This document shows, piece by piece, positions 9,035 through 17,595 of a DNA stretch of 52,197 nucleotides; the stretch's first letter is position 1; each line of letters opens with the position of its first letter. The translations under genes and the position numbers were made by a program. This DNA is from Paracoccus bogoriensis (GTDB lineage Bacteria; Pseudomonadota; Alphaproteobacteria; Rhodobacterales; Rhodobacteraceae): assembly GCF_019431455.1 (NCBI RefSeq), contig NZ_JAHYSR010000024.1:1-52197 (forward strand), in the 5' to 3' direction. The notes beneath the pieces are model-generated. The model was not told the DNA's origin. It searched no databases and saw nothing but the letters and a program-made list of their open reading frames with translations.

Positions 9035-9320
9035 CGCGGGCCTCGCTATTGCCGCGCCGCGCATGGCGGGCGATCAGATGACCGCAAGTGGCGCCCGACA
9101 GGGCGGCAAAGGCACAGATCAGCGCGATGCGCGCGACATCGCCCGCAGACCCGGCCAGCAGCGCCGCGCCCAGCCCGATCAGCGTCAGGCCCAGCCCGTC
9201 GGCCTTGGTCAGCGCGTGAAGCTGGCAATGAAGGTCCGGAAAGCGCAGCAGACCGATTGTTCCGGCCAGAAAGAACAGCGTTCCCGCGCCGATCAGCACC
9301 ATGGAGATGATTGCCGTCAT
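9027..9320 (-). CDS. mnhG: Na+/H+ antiporter subunit G (MnhG/MrpG)
   Basis: The product is 97 residues with three membrane spans. The motif GTIGLLRFPDLHCQLHALTKADGLG is the MrpG signature; the family commonly shows LRFPD-YTRLHA-TKA-TLG. The ATG overlaps the stop of mnhF by 4 nt, and its own end overlaps the next start by 8 nt, so translation is coupled throughout. It is a structural membrane subunit of the antiporter complex. Confidence 0.9.
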   Translation of the reverse strand: MTAIISMVLIGAGTLFFLAGTIGLLRFPDLHCQLHALTKADGLGLTLIGLGAALLAGSAGDVARIALICAFAALSGATCGHLIARHARRGNSEARDV

Positions 9321-9580
9321 CGCCCGGCCTCCTGGTTCGACAGCGCGACGAAGGCGACCAGTGCGACCGCGGCCAGGATGGCAAAGACCATCGCCACGTC
9401 CAGAAAGGCCGACTGGCCGGTCATACCCCATAGAACGAGAAGAATCGCGACAGCGGTCGTGCCCAGAAGCTGCCCGGCCATCAGCCGCGCTTCGGGGGCG
9501 GGGCCGCGGATCACGCGCACCAGACCTGCCAGCAGGCTGACCAGAAGCACAAGGACAACAAGGCCGAGATAGATATTCAT
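9317..9580 (-). CDS. mnhF: Na+/H+ antiporter subunit F (MnhF/MrpF)
   Basis: The product is 87 residues with three hydrophobic helices. RVIRGPAPEARLMAGQLLGT followed by LDVAMVFAILAAVALVAF is the characteristic MrpF pattern (RVIRGPT-DRVVA and FLDVALV-ALL-FV). The ATG overlaps the mnhE stop by 4 nt. In the Mrp complex, F and G are small peripheral membrane subunits. Confidence 0.9.
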   Translation of the reverse strand: MNIYLGLVVLVLLVSLLAGLVRVIRGPAPEARLMAGQLLGTTAVAILLVLWGMTGQSAFLDVAMVFAILAAVALVAFVALSNQEAGR

Positions 9581-10188
9581 GCCGCCACCTCGCCTTCCGG
9601 GAGGTGGGCGGTGAAGATCGCCGCGATCCGTGACTCCAGATCGGCAAGCGCGCGGTCGTGATCAAGCCGATTATCCAGAACGTGGATGACAAGCCGCTCG
9701 CCCTCGATCTCGGCGCTGAGCGTGCCGGGCAGAAGCGTGACCGCATTGGCAAGAACAATGCGGGGTGCGCCCTCGGGCAAGAAGGTGCGCCAAGACCGGA
9801 AGCCGGGCCGCAGCGGCATCCGCGGCGACATGGCGCGTAGCGCGACATCGACCGCGCCACGCACGGCCTGAACGGCGAACCACAGCGCAAAAAACAGTGT
9901 TGGCACCGGGGACAGCCGCCAGCGGCGTGAAGGCGGCATCGCCAGCAGAAGCCCTGCGGCGATGGCCAGCGCGGGCAGGCCGAAGACCCAGGCATCCAGC
10001 CGCCAATCCGTCAGCATCGACCAGATCAGCGCCAACAGGACAATGGGCAGGATCAGCCTGCGCAGGCGAATGCGCAACCCGGTCCGCTCAACCGGCCCGA
10101 ACGGAGGCGACGGCTGAAGCGCGTGCGATCGCGTCGTGGTGGTAATGGCTGTCCGAGCCGCATCAGCGGGGCTTGGCGAGTTCGTCAC
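9577..10188 (-). CDS. mnhE: Na+/H+ antiporter subunit E (MnhE/MrpE), operon leader
   Basis: The product is 203 residues. The GTG at 10188 is preceded by AGGAGGA with a 5-nt spacer, far better than any start further upstream. A polar N-terminal tail of about 40 residues precedes two or three membrane spans. The C-terminal cytoplasmic half (ANAVTLLPGTLSAEIEGERLVIHVLD) is the MrpE signature. It is the first gene of the minus-strand Mrp-like operon and is divergent from the 122-residue orphan at 10437. Confidence 0.88.
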   Translation of the reverse strand: MTNSPSPADAARTAITTTTRSHALQPSPPFGPVERTGLRIRLRRLILPIVLLALIWSMLTDWRLDAWVFGLPALAIAAGLLLAMPPSRRWRLSPVPTLFFALWFAVQAVRGAVDVALRAMSPRMPLRPGFRSWRTFLPEGAPRIVLANAVTLLPGTLSAEIEGERLVIHVLDNRLDHDRALADLESRIAAIFTAHLPEGEVAA

Positions 10189-10436
10189 CCGTGTCCTCCT
10201 GTCGGTCGCAAGGTCTTTCGCTTCGGTGAGATGCAGCTTGGGCCATCGGCCGGTCTTGCCCCGGTCGATGTCGGCCCTCTGCTGCTTTCCCGCGACACAT
10301 ACGGCCATACGCGCGCTTTCATCCCGGCCCTTTGCAAAAATTGCCGCCCGGCCGGCCTGTCATGTCACGACCGCGTGAAGGACGGACGAGTTCGGCCGCC
10401 CGCGCGTAATCGGGATGCAACGCACAGGAGGACAGC
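10189..10436. promoter_or_regulatory. Divergent intergenic region of the Mrp-like operon
   Basis: The 248 bp between the divergent GTG at 10188 and ATG at 10437 must hold the promoters of both units. Strong AGGAGGA-type ribosome binding sites are visible at 10194-10200 (minus) and just before 10437 (plus). I see no convincing -35/-10 pair, riboswitch or operator in between. Confidence 0.4.
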
Positions 10437-10805
10437 ATGACCCATACGACGACTGGTGAATTCGAGGCGACTGACCGCAAGCATGATCGCTGGAGCCTTG
10501 ATCGGCTCGCGCTGATCTGGGGCCGACTGCGCTATCGGGACAGCGCCGCCTACGAGGCATGGCTGCGCGAGCGCGACAGCACGCTGATCATCGCAGCACT
10601 GCTGCGTCTTCAGGACCGCCAGCTCAAGCGGATCGGCATGACGCGCGCCACCCTGGCGTTGGATGTGCAGATGCTGATGCAGAATGTCGAGAACATGCAG
10701 AGGATAGGCCGCGAGGCGCTGGAAGTGGTGGGCGGCACCGATCTGGACGAAGTCGAGCCCGGCGAAGATGACGTGACCGCGCGCCTTCGCGTCGCCGCCG
10801 AATAG
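10437..10805 (+). CDS. Hypothetical 122-residue soluble protein
   Basis: I do not recognise this protein. The ATG at 10437 follows AGGAGGACAGC, an excellent ribosome binding site. The product has no signal peptide or membrane span. The middle (RDSTLIIAALLRLQDRQLKRIGM, then TLALDVQMLMQNVENMQRIGREALEVV) looks like a pair of amphipathic helices, and the C-terminus is acidic (DLDEVEPGEDD). It is divergent from the Mrp-like operon and ends in a strong terminator, so it is a monocistronic gene. Its compact charged-helix make-up would fit a small regulator or partner protein, but nothing in the sequence proves that. Confidence 0.7.
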   Translation: MTHTTTGEFEATDRKHDRWSLDRLALIWGRLRYRDSAAYEAWLRERDSTLIIAALLRLQDRQLKRIGMTRATLALDVQMLMQNVENMQRIGREALEVVGGTDLDEVEPGEDDVTARLRVAAE

Positions 10806-10837
10806 CGCGCTGGCGACATCGCCGCCCCAACCAGGTC

Positions 10838-10861
10838 AACCCGGACCCTCTGGTCCGGGTT
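10838..10861. terminator. Intrinsic terminator between the orphan gene and the DUF2333 gene
   Basis: A perfect 10-bp stem AACCCGGACC / GGTCCGGGTT with a CTCT loop lies 32 nt past the stop of the plus-strand orphan gene and 13 nt past the stop of the converging DUF2333 gene. The A and T ends make it usable by both. Confidence 0.8.
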
Positions 10862-10874
10862 TGCCTTTCCGGGA

Positions 10875-11870
10875 TCAGCGTCCGGCGCGGATGACGCGGG
10901 CGACCTCGTCCAGTTGCAGGATGGCGCGCTTGAGGTAGAAGCCCTGGATTTGCAGGTGATTGGCGATCAGGCTGTTCACGCCGCGACCGTTCAGCACGAT
11001 CACCGGCCGCTGTTCGGCCGCGTGGCGCAGGCTGTCCAGCGACTGAGACCAGACTTTGCCCAGTCCCTGCGACTGGATCACCCGCTCGAAGTCGCGCCCC
11101 AGTTCGCGCAGCAGCAGATAGCTGGCATAGGCCATGCCCTTGTTGGCATAGAAGATGTCGTCGGACTGCGTGTTGATGACGAAATGCCCGGCGGCGATAT
11201 GGGCGTCGATCAGCGCCGCCCGCGCGCCCAGTTCGTCAGCTATCTGCTCGACCGTAAACGCCAGAGCGTCGGCACGCGTCTCGAAGACGGCGGTGTTTCC
11301 GGCGATGCGCAGGTTGTAGCTGCGCAAGGCGCGGGCGGCAGCCTCGTATTGCACCTCGGCGGGCTGGACCGGCAGCAGCGACTGATTGAAGTCGAACAGC
11401 CAGACATCGGTCGGGAATTGCAGCAGACCGCTGGCGCGCTTCAGATCCTCGTCGATGGCCGAAGAGCCGCGCAGCCGTCCGATCTGGATCTCGAGTTGCA
11501 GGGTGAAGCGGCCGATCGCGCGCATCATTCCACGTTGGAAATTGGCCATGTTGTCATGCATCGCCGTCGGAAAGAATGGCGGGTCATTCGGCGCCCAACG
11601 GTTTGTCTGCACCTCGCGCAGGATCAGTGCCTCGGCCATGTTCACGGCATGGCTGCCCCCCGCGACAGGCGAAGGGGGCATGAAGTTCACATCCGCATCG
11701 ACCGTGTTGAGAAGGCTGCCGATCACACCATAGTATATTGTCCCGATCAGCAGAACTGCCAGCGCCAGACGGCGAAGCGCGACGCGCGGCCCCGAAGCAA
11801 GGAACCGCCGCAGCAATCCTTGCCGGGGCGGCCGGACCGTCGCCTTGTCTGTGCTGCGGGCCTTGTCCAT
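10875..11870 (-). CDS. DUF2333 family protein
   Basis: The product is 331 residues. AGGAGAG precedes the ATG at 11870. After a basic cytoplasmic N-terminus there is one membrane span (about residues 35-55, LALAVLLIGTIYYGVIG), then a long region expected in the periplasm. The segment NMAEALILREVQTNRWAPNDPPFFPTAMHDNM and the later YANKGMAYASYLLLRELG are hallmarks of DUF2333, a proteobacterial family of unknown function. It is divergent from the ECF sigma factor gene, which may control it, but no ECF promoter is obvious. Confidence 0.85.
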   Translation of the reverse strand: MDKARSTDKATVRPPRQGLLRRFLASGPRVALRRLALAVLLIGTIYYGVIGSLLNTVDADVNFMPPSPVAGGSHAVNMAEALILREVQTNRWAPNDPPFFPTAMHDNMANFQRGMMRAIGRFTLQLEIQIGRLRGSSAIDEDLKRASGLLQFPTDVWLFDFNQSLLPVQPAEVQYEAAARALRSYNLRIAGNTAVFETRADALAFTVEQIADELGARAALIDAHIAAGHFVINTQSDDIFYANKGMAYASYLLLRELGRDFERVIQSQGLGKVWSQSLDSLRHAAEQRPVIVLNGRGVNSLIANHLQIQGFYLKRAILQLDEVARVIRAGR

Positions 11871-11947
11871 GAGTCTCTCCTGCTGTCCGGGTGGCTTGCC
11901 GCGATGTGGTCGCCTCTGCTCACATACGCATGGTGAGGGGGAATCAT

Positions 11948-12007
11948 CCGCGCCCTTCTCATCGCCGGATTCCGAAAAAATGCGTCGGCCGGGGATGAAG
12001 GGCGCGG
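11948..12007. repeat. 11-bp perfect inverted repeat before the ECF sigma gene
   Basis: CCGCGCCCTTC at 11948-11958 is repeated inverted as GAAGGGCGCGG at 11997-12007, separated by 38 nt. It lies in the 5' region of the sigma factor gene and upstream of the divergent DUF2333 gene. It could be a split operator or a leader hairpin. No T run follows. Confidence 0.5.
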
Positions 12008-12054
12008 GTGGAGCGTAAGTGTGGGGTGGCAGCGGTTCAAACGGAGATGACGGG

Positions 12055-12585
12055 GTGGGGATCGGGTCCGAACTGAACAGACACGTGAAGAGCCTGCGGC
12101 GCTATGCGCTGGTGTTGACACGCGACGCGGCCGCGGCCGACGATCTGGTGCAAGAGACGTTGACCCGCGCCATCGCGCGGGCGGATACCTGGCAGCCGGG
12201 CAGCGATCTCAGGCCATGGCTCTTTCGCATCATGCACAACGCCCATGTCAGCGATCTGCGCCGTGCCCGAACCCGCAACGATGCTGCCCCCGACCTGCCC
12301 CGGCCCGTGACACCCGAGACGCAGCATGACCGCGTCGAGTTGCGCCAGGTGCTGGAGGCGCTGGACAGCCTGCCCGAGGCGCAGCGGACGCCTATTGTGC
12401 TGATCGCCCTGCGCGAGATGAGTTATGCCGAGGCCGCCCACGTGCTGGGTGTGCCACTTGGCACCTTCATGTCACGGCTTGGCCGCGGCCGCGAGGCTCT
12501 CAGGCGGCTGGTGGGTGGGCGGTGCGCCTCGGCGCGAAAGAACGGTCTGCCGTCTGGCAAGACCCGAAAGGAAGGACGACCTTGA
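12055..12585 (+). CDS. ECF-type RNA polymerase sigma factor
   Basis: The product is 176 residues from the GTG at 12055, which has GGAG 9 nt upstream; a GTG at 12019 is the alternative start. Region 2 is seen in ALVLTRDAAAADDLVQETLTRA and the RPWLFRIMHNAHVSDLRR segment. Region 4 helix-turn-helix is seen in SYAEAAHVLGVPLGTFMSRLGRGREAL. ECF sigma factors direct polymerase to stress regulons and are held by anti-sigma factors. The next gene overlaps its stop by 3 nt and encodes a membrane-anchored anti-sigma-like protein, so the pair forms a regulatory switch. The inducing signal is not evident. Confidence 0.88.
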   Translation: MGIGSELNRHVKSLRRYALVLTRDAAAADDLVQETLTRAIARADTWQPGSDLRPWLFRIMHNAHVSDLRRARTRNDAAPDLPRPVTPETQHDRVELRQVLEALDSLPEAQRTPIVLIALREMSYAEAAHVLGVPLGTFMSRLGRGREALRRLVGGRCASARKNGLPSGKTRKEGRP

Positions 12586-13394
12586 GACAAGCAGAAAGAA
12601 AAATCTTCGATCCCGGCCAGGATGCCGAATTGCTGGCCTATGCCGACGGGATGCTGCCCCCAGACCGAATGCAGCATGTCACAGCAACCTTTGCCCGGGA
12701 TCCCGAGGCACGCGAGGCCGTCGAGGCCTGGCGCAACCATGCCGCGGTGATCCGCGAGGCTGCCGCGCGCGCTGACGACCTGCCCGCGAACCTGGCCATC
12801 GCCGGGCTGGAGCGCCAGCTTGCGCGCCGGCTGCGCGTGCGACGGCTGCGCAGTCTGCTGACGGGCCCGCATCTGCGTAGCGCGGCGGCGGGCGTGATGA
12901 TCTTCGCCGCGGGCTGGGGGGTGCACGCGCTGACCGACCAGCCCCCGATCGGCGCGCTGGGCTATCCCGCTCCGGTCGAACGCGCCTTGGGCGGGCATCT
13001 TGTCTATGCCGACAGCACCGCAGAAACGCGCCAGTTCGCCGCCGACGAGGTTGACCTGGCAGTCCGGCTGATCTCAGACGAATTCGAATATCGCTTCCGC
13101 GAGGCCGCGTTCGAATTGCCCGGCTACCGCATCGACGCGGTGCGCTACACCCGCTATGCATCCGGCCCGGCGGCGCTCTTCACCTATCGCGACGAGGCCG
13201 GTCGTCAGGCCACGCTTGCCGTCGAACGCCACCCCCCTGGCCTGCCCGATTACGATTTGAAGGTCGAGCCTGCTGCACCTGGTAGCATCGCCTACTGGAC
13301 CGCTGACGCGCTGGATTACGTTGTCATCGCCTCTGTGGATGCGGAAGGGATGTTGCCTTTGATCGCCTCGATCCGCGATCAGGGCGCATGGTGA
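12582..13394 (+). CDS. Anti-sigma factor, single-pass membrane protein
   Basis: The product is 270 residues. The TTG start at 12582 overlaps the sigma stop (TTGA) and has a GGAAGGA site before it. The N-terminal segment DAELLAYADGMLPPDRMQHV resembles the anti-sigma domain of RskA/ChrR-like proteins, but the usual zinc-binding HxxxCxxC motif is missing. A single membrane span lies at about 103-117 (SAAAGVMIFAAGWGVHA). The C-terminal 145 residues would sit in the periplasm as a sensor. It is translationally coupled to the ECF gene and is inferred to sequester that sigma factor. Confidence 0.8.
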   Translation: MRQAERKIFDPGQDAELLAYADGMLPPDRMQHVTATFARDPEAREAVEAWRNHAAVIREAAARADDLPANLAIAGLERQLARRLRVRRLRSLLTGPHLRSAAAGVMIFAAGWGVHALTDQPPIGALGYPAPVERALGGHLVYADSTAETRQFAADEVDLAVRLISDEFEYRFREAAFELPGYRIDAVRYTRYASGPAALFTYRDEAGRQATLAVERHPPGLPDYDLKVEPAAPGSIAYWTADALDYVVIASVDAEGMLPLIASIRDQGAW

Positions 13395-13543
13395 TTGCGC
13401 GGCCTGACCGGCGGCGAGCAGGCACGGTCGGGGGATGAAGAGGGAGAAAAAGCCCTTCTGGTCGGCGGCTGATCTTGTCAACCCAGACGTTTCAGGCTGT
13501 GTTCCCAAAAGGGATCCGTTAATAGGGTCGCGAGTCATTCAAG

Positions 13544-13815
13544 ACCGTGTCTGCGGGGGAAAGGGTCTTGGCACGCAACCTGATGTCGGTGGCCGAGTGG
13601 GCGTTTCTCGAACCCTTCATCGTGGCGGTGCGGCGGTCGATTGGTTGCAAGCCAAAGAACCATCGACTTGTCCTGTGTGGAATTTTCCAGGCAGGCCCGC
13701 ACTGGGGCTCCACGGCACGACCTGGCCGAGGAGTTGGCAAGAGGTCGTTGACCTGCCCCCGGCAGTTCCCTCAATCTGATGGAGAATCTGCGCAACCTTT
13801 GAAGGAGCAGACGAC
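13544..13815 (+). pseudogene. IS5-family transposase remnant
   Basis: The stretch beginning LMSVAEWAFLEPFIVAVRR and then NHRLVLCGIFQ matches the N-terminus of IS5-type transposases (typically MS-AEWAF-APFV and NHRLVLDGIFWIARTGAPWRDLP). The continuation ARTGAPRHDLAEELARG is in a different frame, so a frameshift falls near 13690, and the match then stops. No DDE domain remains. With flanking sequence it fills the gap 13395-13831, which holds no other gene. Confidence 0.65.
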
Positions 13816-13831
13816 ATGAGAAAGAACCGCC

Positions 13832-14791
13832 TCAGCGGCTTGCTGCCTGCCGCACCGCATGCGGGGTCTGACCATAGCGGCGGCGGAACATGCGGCTCAG
13901 ATGCGAGCTGTCGCAAAAGCCGCATTCCAATGCGATCTGCGATATGGGCCGGTTCCCCGTGACGACCAGGTGATGGGCCAGCGACAGGCGCATCTCGAGA
14001 AACGCGGCCTGGGGCGAGGTGCCGAGCGCGGTCCGGAAATGCCGCTCGAGCTGGCGCTTGCTGTGGCCGATACGGCGGGCGATCTCGGCCATGGTAAAGG
14101 GCTGTTCGATGTTCTGCTGCATCAGCAGCAGCGCGCGCAGCACCATCGGATCGCGGGTCTTGAAATCCATCGTGATGCCCGGCTGAGGCTTTTCGGCCTG
14201 CAGCGCCTCGTCGATGATCATGATGTTCAGGCTCTTGCGGGCTTGGGCGCGGCCCACATGCTTGTCCACCAGATAGGCCGCCAGATGGGCCGAGCTGGCA
14301 CCCCCCGAACAGGTCAGCCGGTCGCGATCGACGACGAAAATCTGGTCGGTGACCGGGTTCAGCCCCTCGAATTGCGCCAGGAAATCGGCATGGTGAAACC
14401 AGCTGACGCAGCAGCGATATCCCTCCAGCAACCCTGCCTGATGCAGCAGGAAGGCGCCTGTGCAGATACCGATCAGCGGCACGCCCGCTGTCGCGGCCTC
14501 GTGCAGGAAACGGTGATAGCCGGGGGGCAGGACGGTCTTGTCCTCCATCACGCCGCCGATCACGGCGATGTAGTCGAATCGCGCCGGATCGCCCAACCGT
14601 TCCTGGGGCTGGAGGCTGATCCCGCAGCTTGATGTCACCGGCTCCATGCTGTCGGACAGCACGGCCCAGTTGCACAGGATCGGACGGCTGCGGTCGCCCT
14701 CGTCCGCGGCCAGGCGCAGCACGTCAACGAAGTTGGCAAAGGCGCAAAGCGTGAAACGCCGCGCCAGGATGAAGCCCACGGACAGCCGCAC
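13832..14791 (-). CDS. GlxA-family transcriptional regulator (DJ-1/PfpI plus AraC HTH)
   Basis: The product is 319 residues, read from a GTG at 14791 whose ribosome binding site is weak. Residues 1-200 form a DJ-1/PfpI-like domain with GICTGAF (Cys110). Residues about 225-319 are a double AraC helix-turn-helix (TMAEIARRIGHSKRQLERHFR and ISQIALECGFCDSSHLSRMFRRRYG). This architecture is shared by GbdR and related regulators of glycine betaine, carnitine and arginine catabolism in pseudomonads. It is divergent from a dimethylglycine/sarcosine-dehydrogenase-like gene, so a role in controlling methylated-amine use is a reasonable inference. Confidence 0.88.
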   Translation of the reverse strand: MRLSVGFILARRFTLCAFANFVDVLRLAADEGDRSRPILCNWAVLSDSMEPVTSSCGISLQPQERLGDPARFDYIAVIGGVMEDKTVLPPGYHRFLHEAATAGVPLIGICTGAFLLHQAGLLEGYRCCVSWFHHADFLAQFEGLNPVTDQIFVVDRDRLTCSGGASSAHLAAYLVDKHVGRAQARKSLNIMIIDEALQAEKPQPGITMDFKTRDPMVLRALLLMQQNIEQPFTMAEIARRIGHSKRQLERHFRTALGTSPQAAFLEMRLSLAHHLVVTGNRPISQIALECGFCDSSHLSRMFRRRYGQTPHAVRQAASR

Positions 14792-15020
14792 CCGGCCTGG
14801 CCGAGGGCGCAGGGCGCGGGGCGCAGAACGTGCTGGGGATGCGGCAGGGCGGATGGCGACCTCTTGGGGACTGTCTGCGGTTCCATCCTGTCGTAGGCTT
14901 CATGGCGCGGTGACGCAATCGTCCTGTTAACCAGGCCCGCGCTGCGGCATTCTCGGAACCCTAGACCGGAGGGCTTCGCCACGGCGCAGCCCCGCGCCCC
15001 AGATCCTGAGGATGACCCAG

Positions 15021-17582
15021 ATGTCCAGCTTTCCGTCCCGCGCCCGCGTCGTCATCGTCGGCCTAGGAGGCATTGTCGGCGCCTCGGTCGCCCATCACCT
15101 GATCGAGAACGGCTGGGACGACATCGTCGGCATCGACAAGTCCGGCATCCCGACCGATATCGGATCGACGGCCCATGCCTCGGATTTCTGCTATGCGACC
15201 AGCCATGACCTGCTGTCCTGCTGGACGACCATGTATTCCATGGATTTCTATGAGAAGCTGGGCCACTACCGGCGCATCGGGGGCCTTGAGGTCGCGCGCG
15301 TGGGCGACGATGCCCGCATGGCCGAACTGCGGCGCCGGGTGGATAGCGGTCGGGCCTTCGGCACCAATGTCAGCATCATCTCGGCCGCCGAGGCCAAGGC
15401 GAAATTCCCCCTGCTGGAGGAGGACCAGATCCAGGGCGCGCTGTGGGATCCGGATGCGGGCCTTGTCGTGCCACGCTCGCAGACCGTGGCGGGCAAGCTG
15501 GTGGACATGGCCGAGGCGGCGGGCAAGCTGCGCGCCTTCGCGAACACCCCTGCGCTGGAATTGCTGCATCAGGACGGCCGCATCACCGGCGTGCGCACGA
15601 CCCGCGGCACGATCATGGCCGACCGCGTCGTCGTCTGCGCGGGTCTCTGGGGGCGGCTTATCGCCGAGATGGCGGGCGAGGATCTGCCGGTCATGCCGGT
15701 CGATCATCCGCTGACCTTCTTCGGCCCCTATGACGAATTCGCGGGCACGGGGCTGGAGATCGGCTACCCCCTGTTGCGCGATCAGGGCAATTCCGCCTAT
15801 CTGCGCGACACGGGCGACCCCAGCACGACCGAGGGCGGACAGATCGAGTGGGGCTATTATTATGAAAAGGACGTGCGGATGGTTCATCCGCGCGACCTGC
15901 TGGAAAAGGATCAGGCGCGGCTGTCGCCCTCGCAGCGCGATCTGGTGCTGGACGACGTGATCGAGCCCTTGGAACGCGCGATGGAGCTGACGCCCATCCT
16001 GGCCGAGCTGGGCTTCAACGAAAGCCATTCCTTCAACGGCCTGTTGCAGACCACCACCGATGGCGGCCCGTCCATGGGCGAAAGCCGCAGGTTGCGGGGG
16101 CTGTGGTATGCCGTGGCGATCTGGGTCAAGGACGCCCCCGGTATGGGCAAGCTGATCGCGGACTGGATGACAACGGGCCGCACGCCGATCGACCATAGCC
16201 GCATCGACTACGCGCGCTTCAGCGACTTTCAACTGACCGAGGACTTCATCGCCGGCCGCTGCGAGGAAACCGCCGCCAAGATCTACAACCCTCCGGTTCA
16301 TCCGCGCGAGCCCTTTGCAACGGGCCGCGGCATCCGCCGGTCCCCGTTCTACGAGCGCGAAAAGGAGCTGGGCGGATATTTCATGGAACTGGGGGGGTGG
16401 GAACGCGCGCATGGCTATGCCGCCAACGAGCACCTGCTGGAAAAATATGCCGATCAAGTCCCCGAGCGCCTGAACGAATGGGACAGCCGCCATTTCTGGC
16501 GCGTCTCCAACGCCGAACAGCTGGAGATGAGTGCCGATTGCGGCATCATCAACCTGTCGCATTTCCACATCACCGACATTTCCGGGCCGGATCATGTCGA
16601 AATGATGGAATATCTGTGTGTGGCCCGGATCGGCGGCGACGGCAATATCGGCAAGGGCATCTATACCCATATGCTGGACGATGAGGGGATGGTCCGCGCC
16701 GATTTCACTGTCTTGCGCATGGCGGATCGCTGCCGTCTGGTGAACGGTGCAGATGCCGGGCCTCGCGATCTGATGTATATGCGCCGCGTGGCGCAGGATC
16801 GCGGCTTTAATGTGACGATCATCGACAGGACCGAGGATTTCACCACGATCGGCATCTGGGGCCCGAATGCGCGCGCGCGGCTGAAAACCGTGGTTGCGGA
16901 TCCTGATGCACTGGATGCGGCGAATTTCCCCTTTGCCGCAATCCGGCAGATCGAGATTGCAGGCCGCAAGGTCACGGCTTTCCGGATTTCGTATGTGGGC
17001 GAGCAGGGCTGGGAACTGCACATGGCCTATGATGATGGTCTGGCCGTGTGGGACGCGCTACGCGGGGCAGGGGTGATGGCCGTGGGGATCGAGACCTACG
17101 CGAACTCGCGCCGTCTGGAGAAATCGCTGCGCCTTCAGAACGCGGACCTTCTGACGCAATACAACCTGCTGGAAGCCGATCTGGCCCGTCCCAAGGTCAA
17201 GGAGGCCGATTTCGTCGGCAAGGCCCGACATCTGGAATACCGCGCGCGCCGTCATCAGCCCGCGATGTTGTGCACGCTGGTGATGACCGACAACGTGGAC
17301 AGCAATGGCGTGGCCCGTTATCCGGTCGGCACGCTGCCGGTCATGGACCCGGACACGGGCGCGGTGCTGATCGACAGCCTGGGAAGGCGGTCCTACACGA
17401 CCTCGATCGCCTATGGCCCGTCGGTGGGACGCAATATCGCGCTGGCCTATCTGCCCTGGGACTATTGCCAGATGGGCCGCAGGCTGCATGTCAGCTATTT
17501 CGATGAACTCTATCCGGTCGAGGTCGCGGGAATCGGCCATGCGGCGCTATATGACCCGCAGAATCTGAAGCCGCGCAGCTGA
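15021..17582 (+). CDS. FAD-dependent dimethylglycine/sarcosine dehydrogenase-like protein with GcvT domain
   Basis: The product is 853 residues. The ATG at 15021 is chosen because TGAGG ends 9 nt before it; an in-frame ATG at 15012 sits directly on that site. The N-terminal half is a DAO-type FAD oxidoreductase (VVIVGLGGIVGAS near 10-21) with a GSTAHA motif at the place where related demethylases attach FAD to histidine (His52 here). The linking FAO-M region and a GcvT/aminomethyltransferase domain (about 430-850) complete the DMGDH layout. These enzymes oxidatively demethylate N-methyl amines and pass the one-carbon unit to tetrahydrofolate. The exact substrate is unknown. GlxA-type regulation is suggested by the divergent neighbour. 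Confidence 0.82.
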   Translation: MSSFPSRARVVIVGLGGIVGASVAHHLIENGWDDIVGIDKSGIPTDIGSTAHASDFCYATSHDLLSCWTTMYSMDFYEKLGHYRRIGGLEVARVGDDARMAELRRRVDSGRAFGTNVSIISAAEAKAKFPLLEEDQIQGALWDPDAGLVVPRSQTVAGKLVDMAEAAGKLRAFANTPALELLHQDGRITGVRTTRGTIMADRVVVCAGLWGRLIAEMAGEDLPVMPVDHPLTFFGPYDEFAGTGLEIGYPLLRDQGNSAYLRDTGDPSTTEGGQIEWGYYYEKDVRMVHPRDLLEKDQARLSPSQRDLVLDDVIEPLERAMELTPILAELGFNESHSFNGLLQTTTDGGPSMGESRRLRGLWYAVAIWVKDAPGMGKLIADWMTTGRTPIDHSRIDYARFSDFQLTEDFIAGRCEETAAKIYNPPVHPREPFATGRGIRRSPFYEREKELGGYFMELGGWERAHGYAANEHLLEKYADQVPERLNEWDSRHFWRVSNAEQLEMSADCGIINLSHFHITDISGPDHVEMMEYLCVARIGGDGNIGKGIYTHMLDDEGMVRADFTVLRMADRCRLVNGADAGPRDLMYMRRVAQDRGFNVTIIDRTEDFTTIGIWGPNARARLKTVVADPDALDAANFPFAAIRQIEIAGRKVTAFRISYVGEQGWELHMAYDDGLAVWDALRGAGVMAVGIETYANSRRLEKSLRLQNADLLTQYNLLEADLARPKVKEADFVGKARHLEYRARRHQPAMLCTLVMTDNVDSNGVARYPVGTLPVMDPDTGAVLIDSLGRRSYTTSIAYGPSVGRNIALAYLPWDYCQMGRRLHVSYFDELYPVEVAGIGHAALYDPQNLKPRS

Positions 17583-17595
17583 GGCAGTTCCGCCC

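Noticed and set aside
15063..17021. 652-codon antisense frame opposite the demethylase-like gene
   Set aside because: The plus strand carries unmistakable FAD and GcvT motifs. The antisense product has none.
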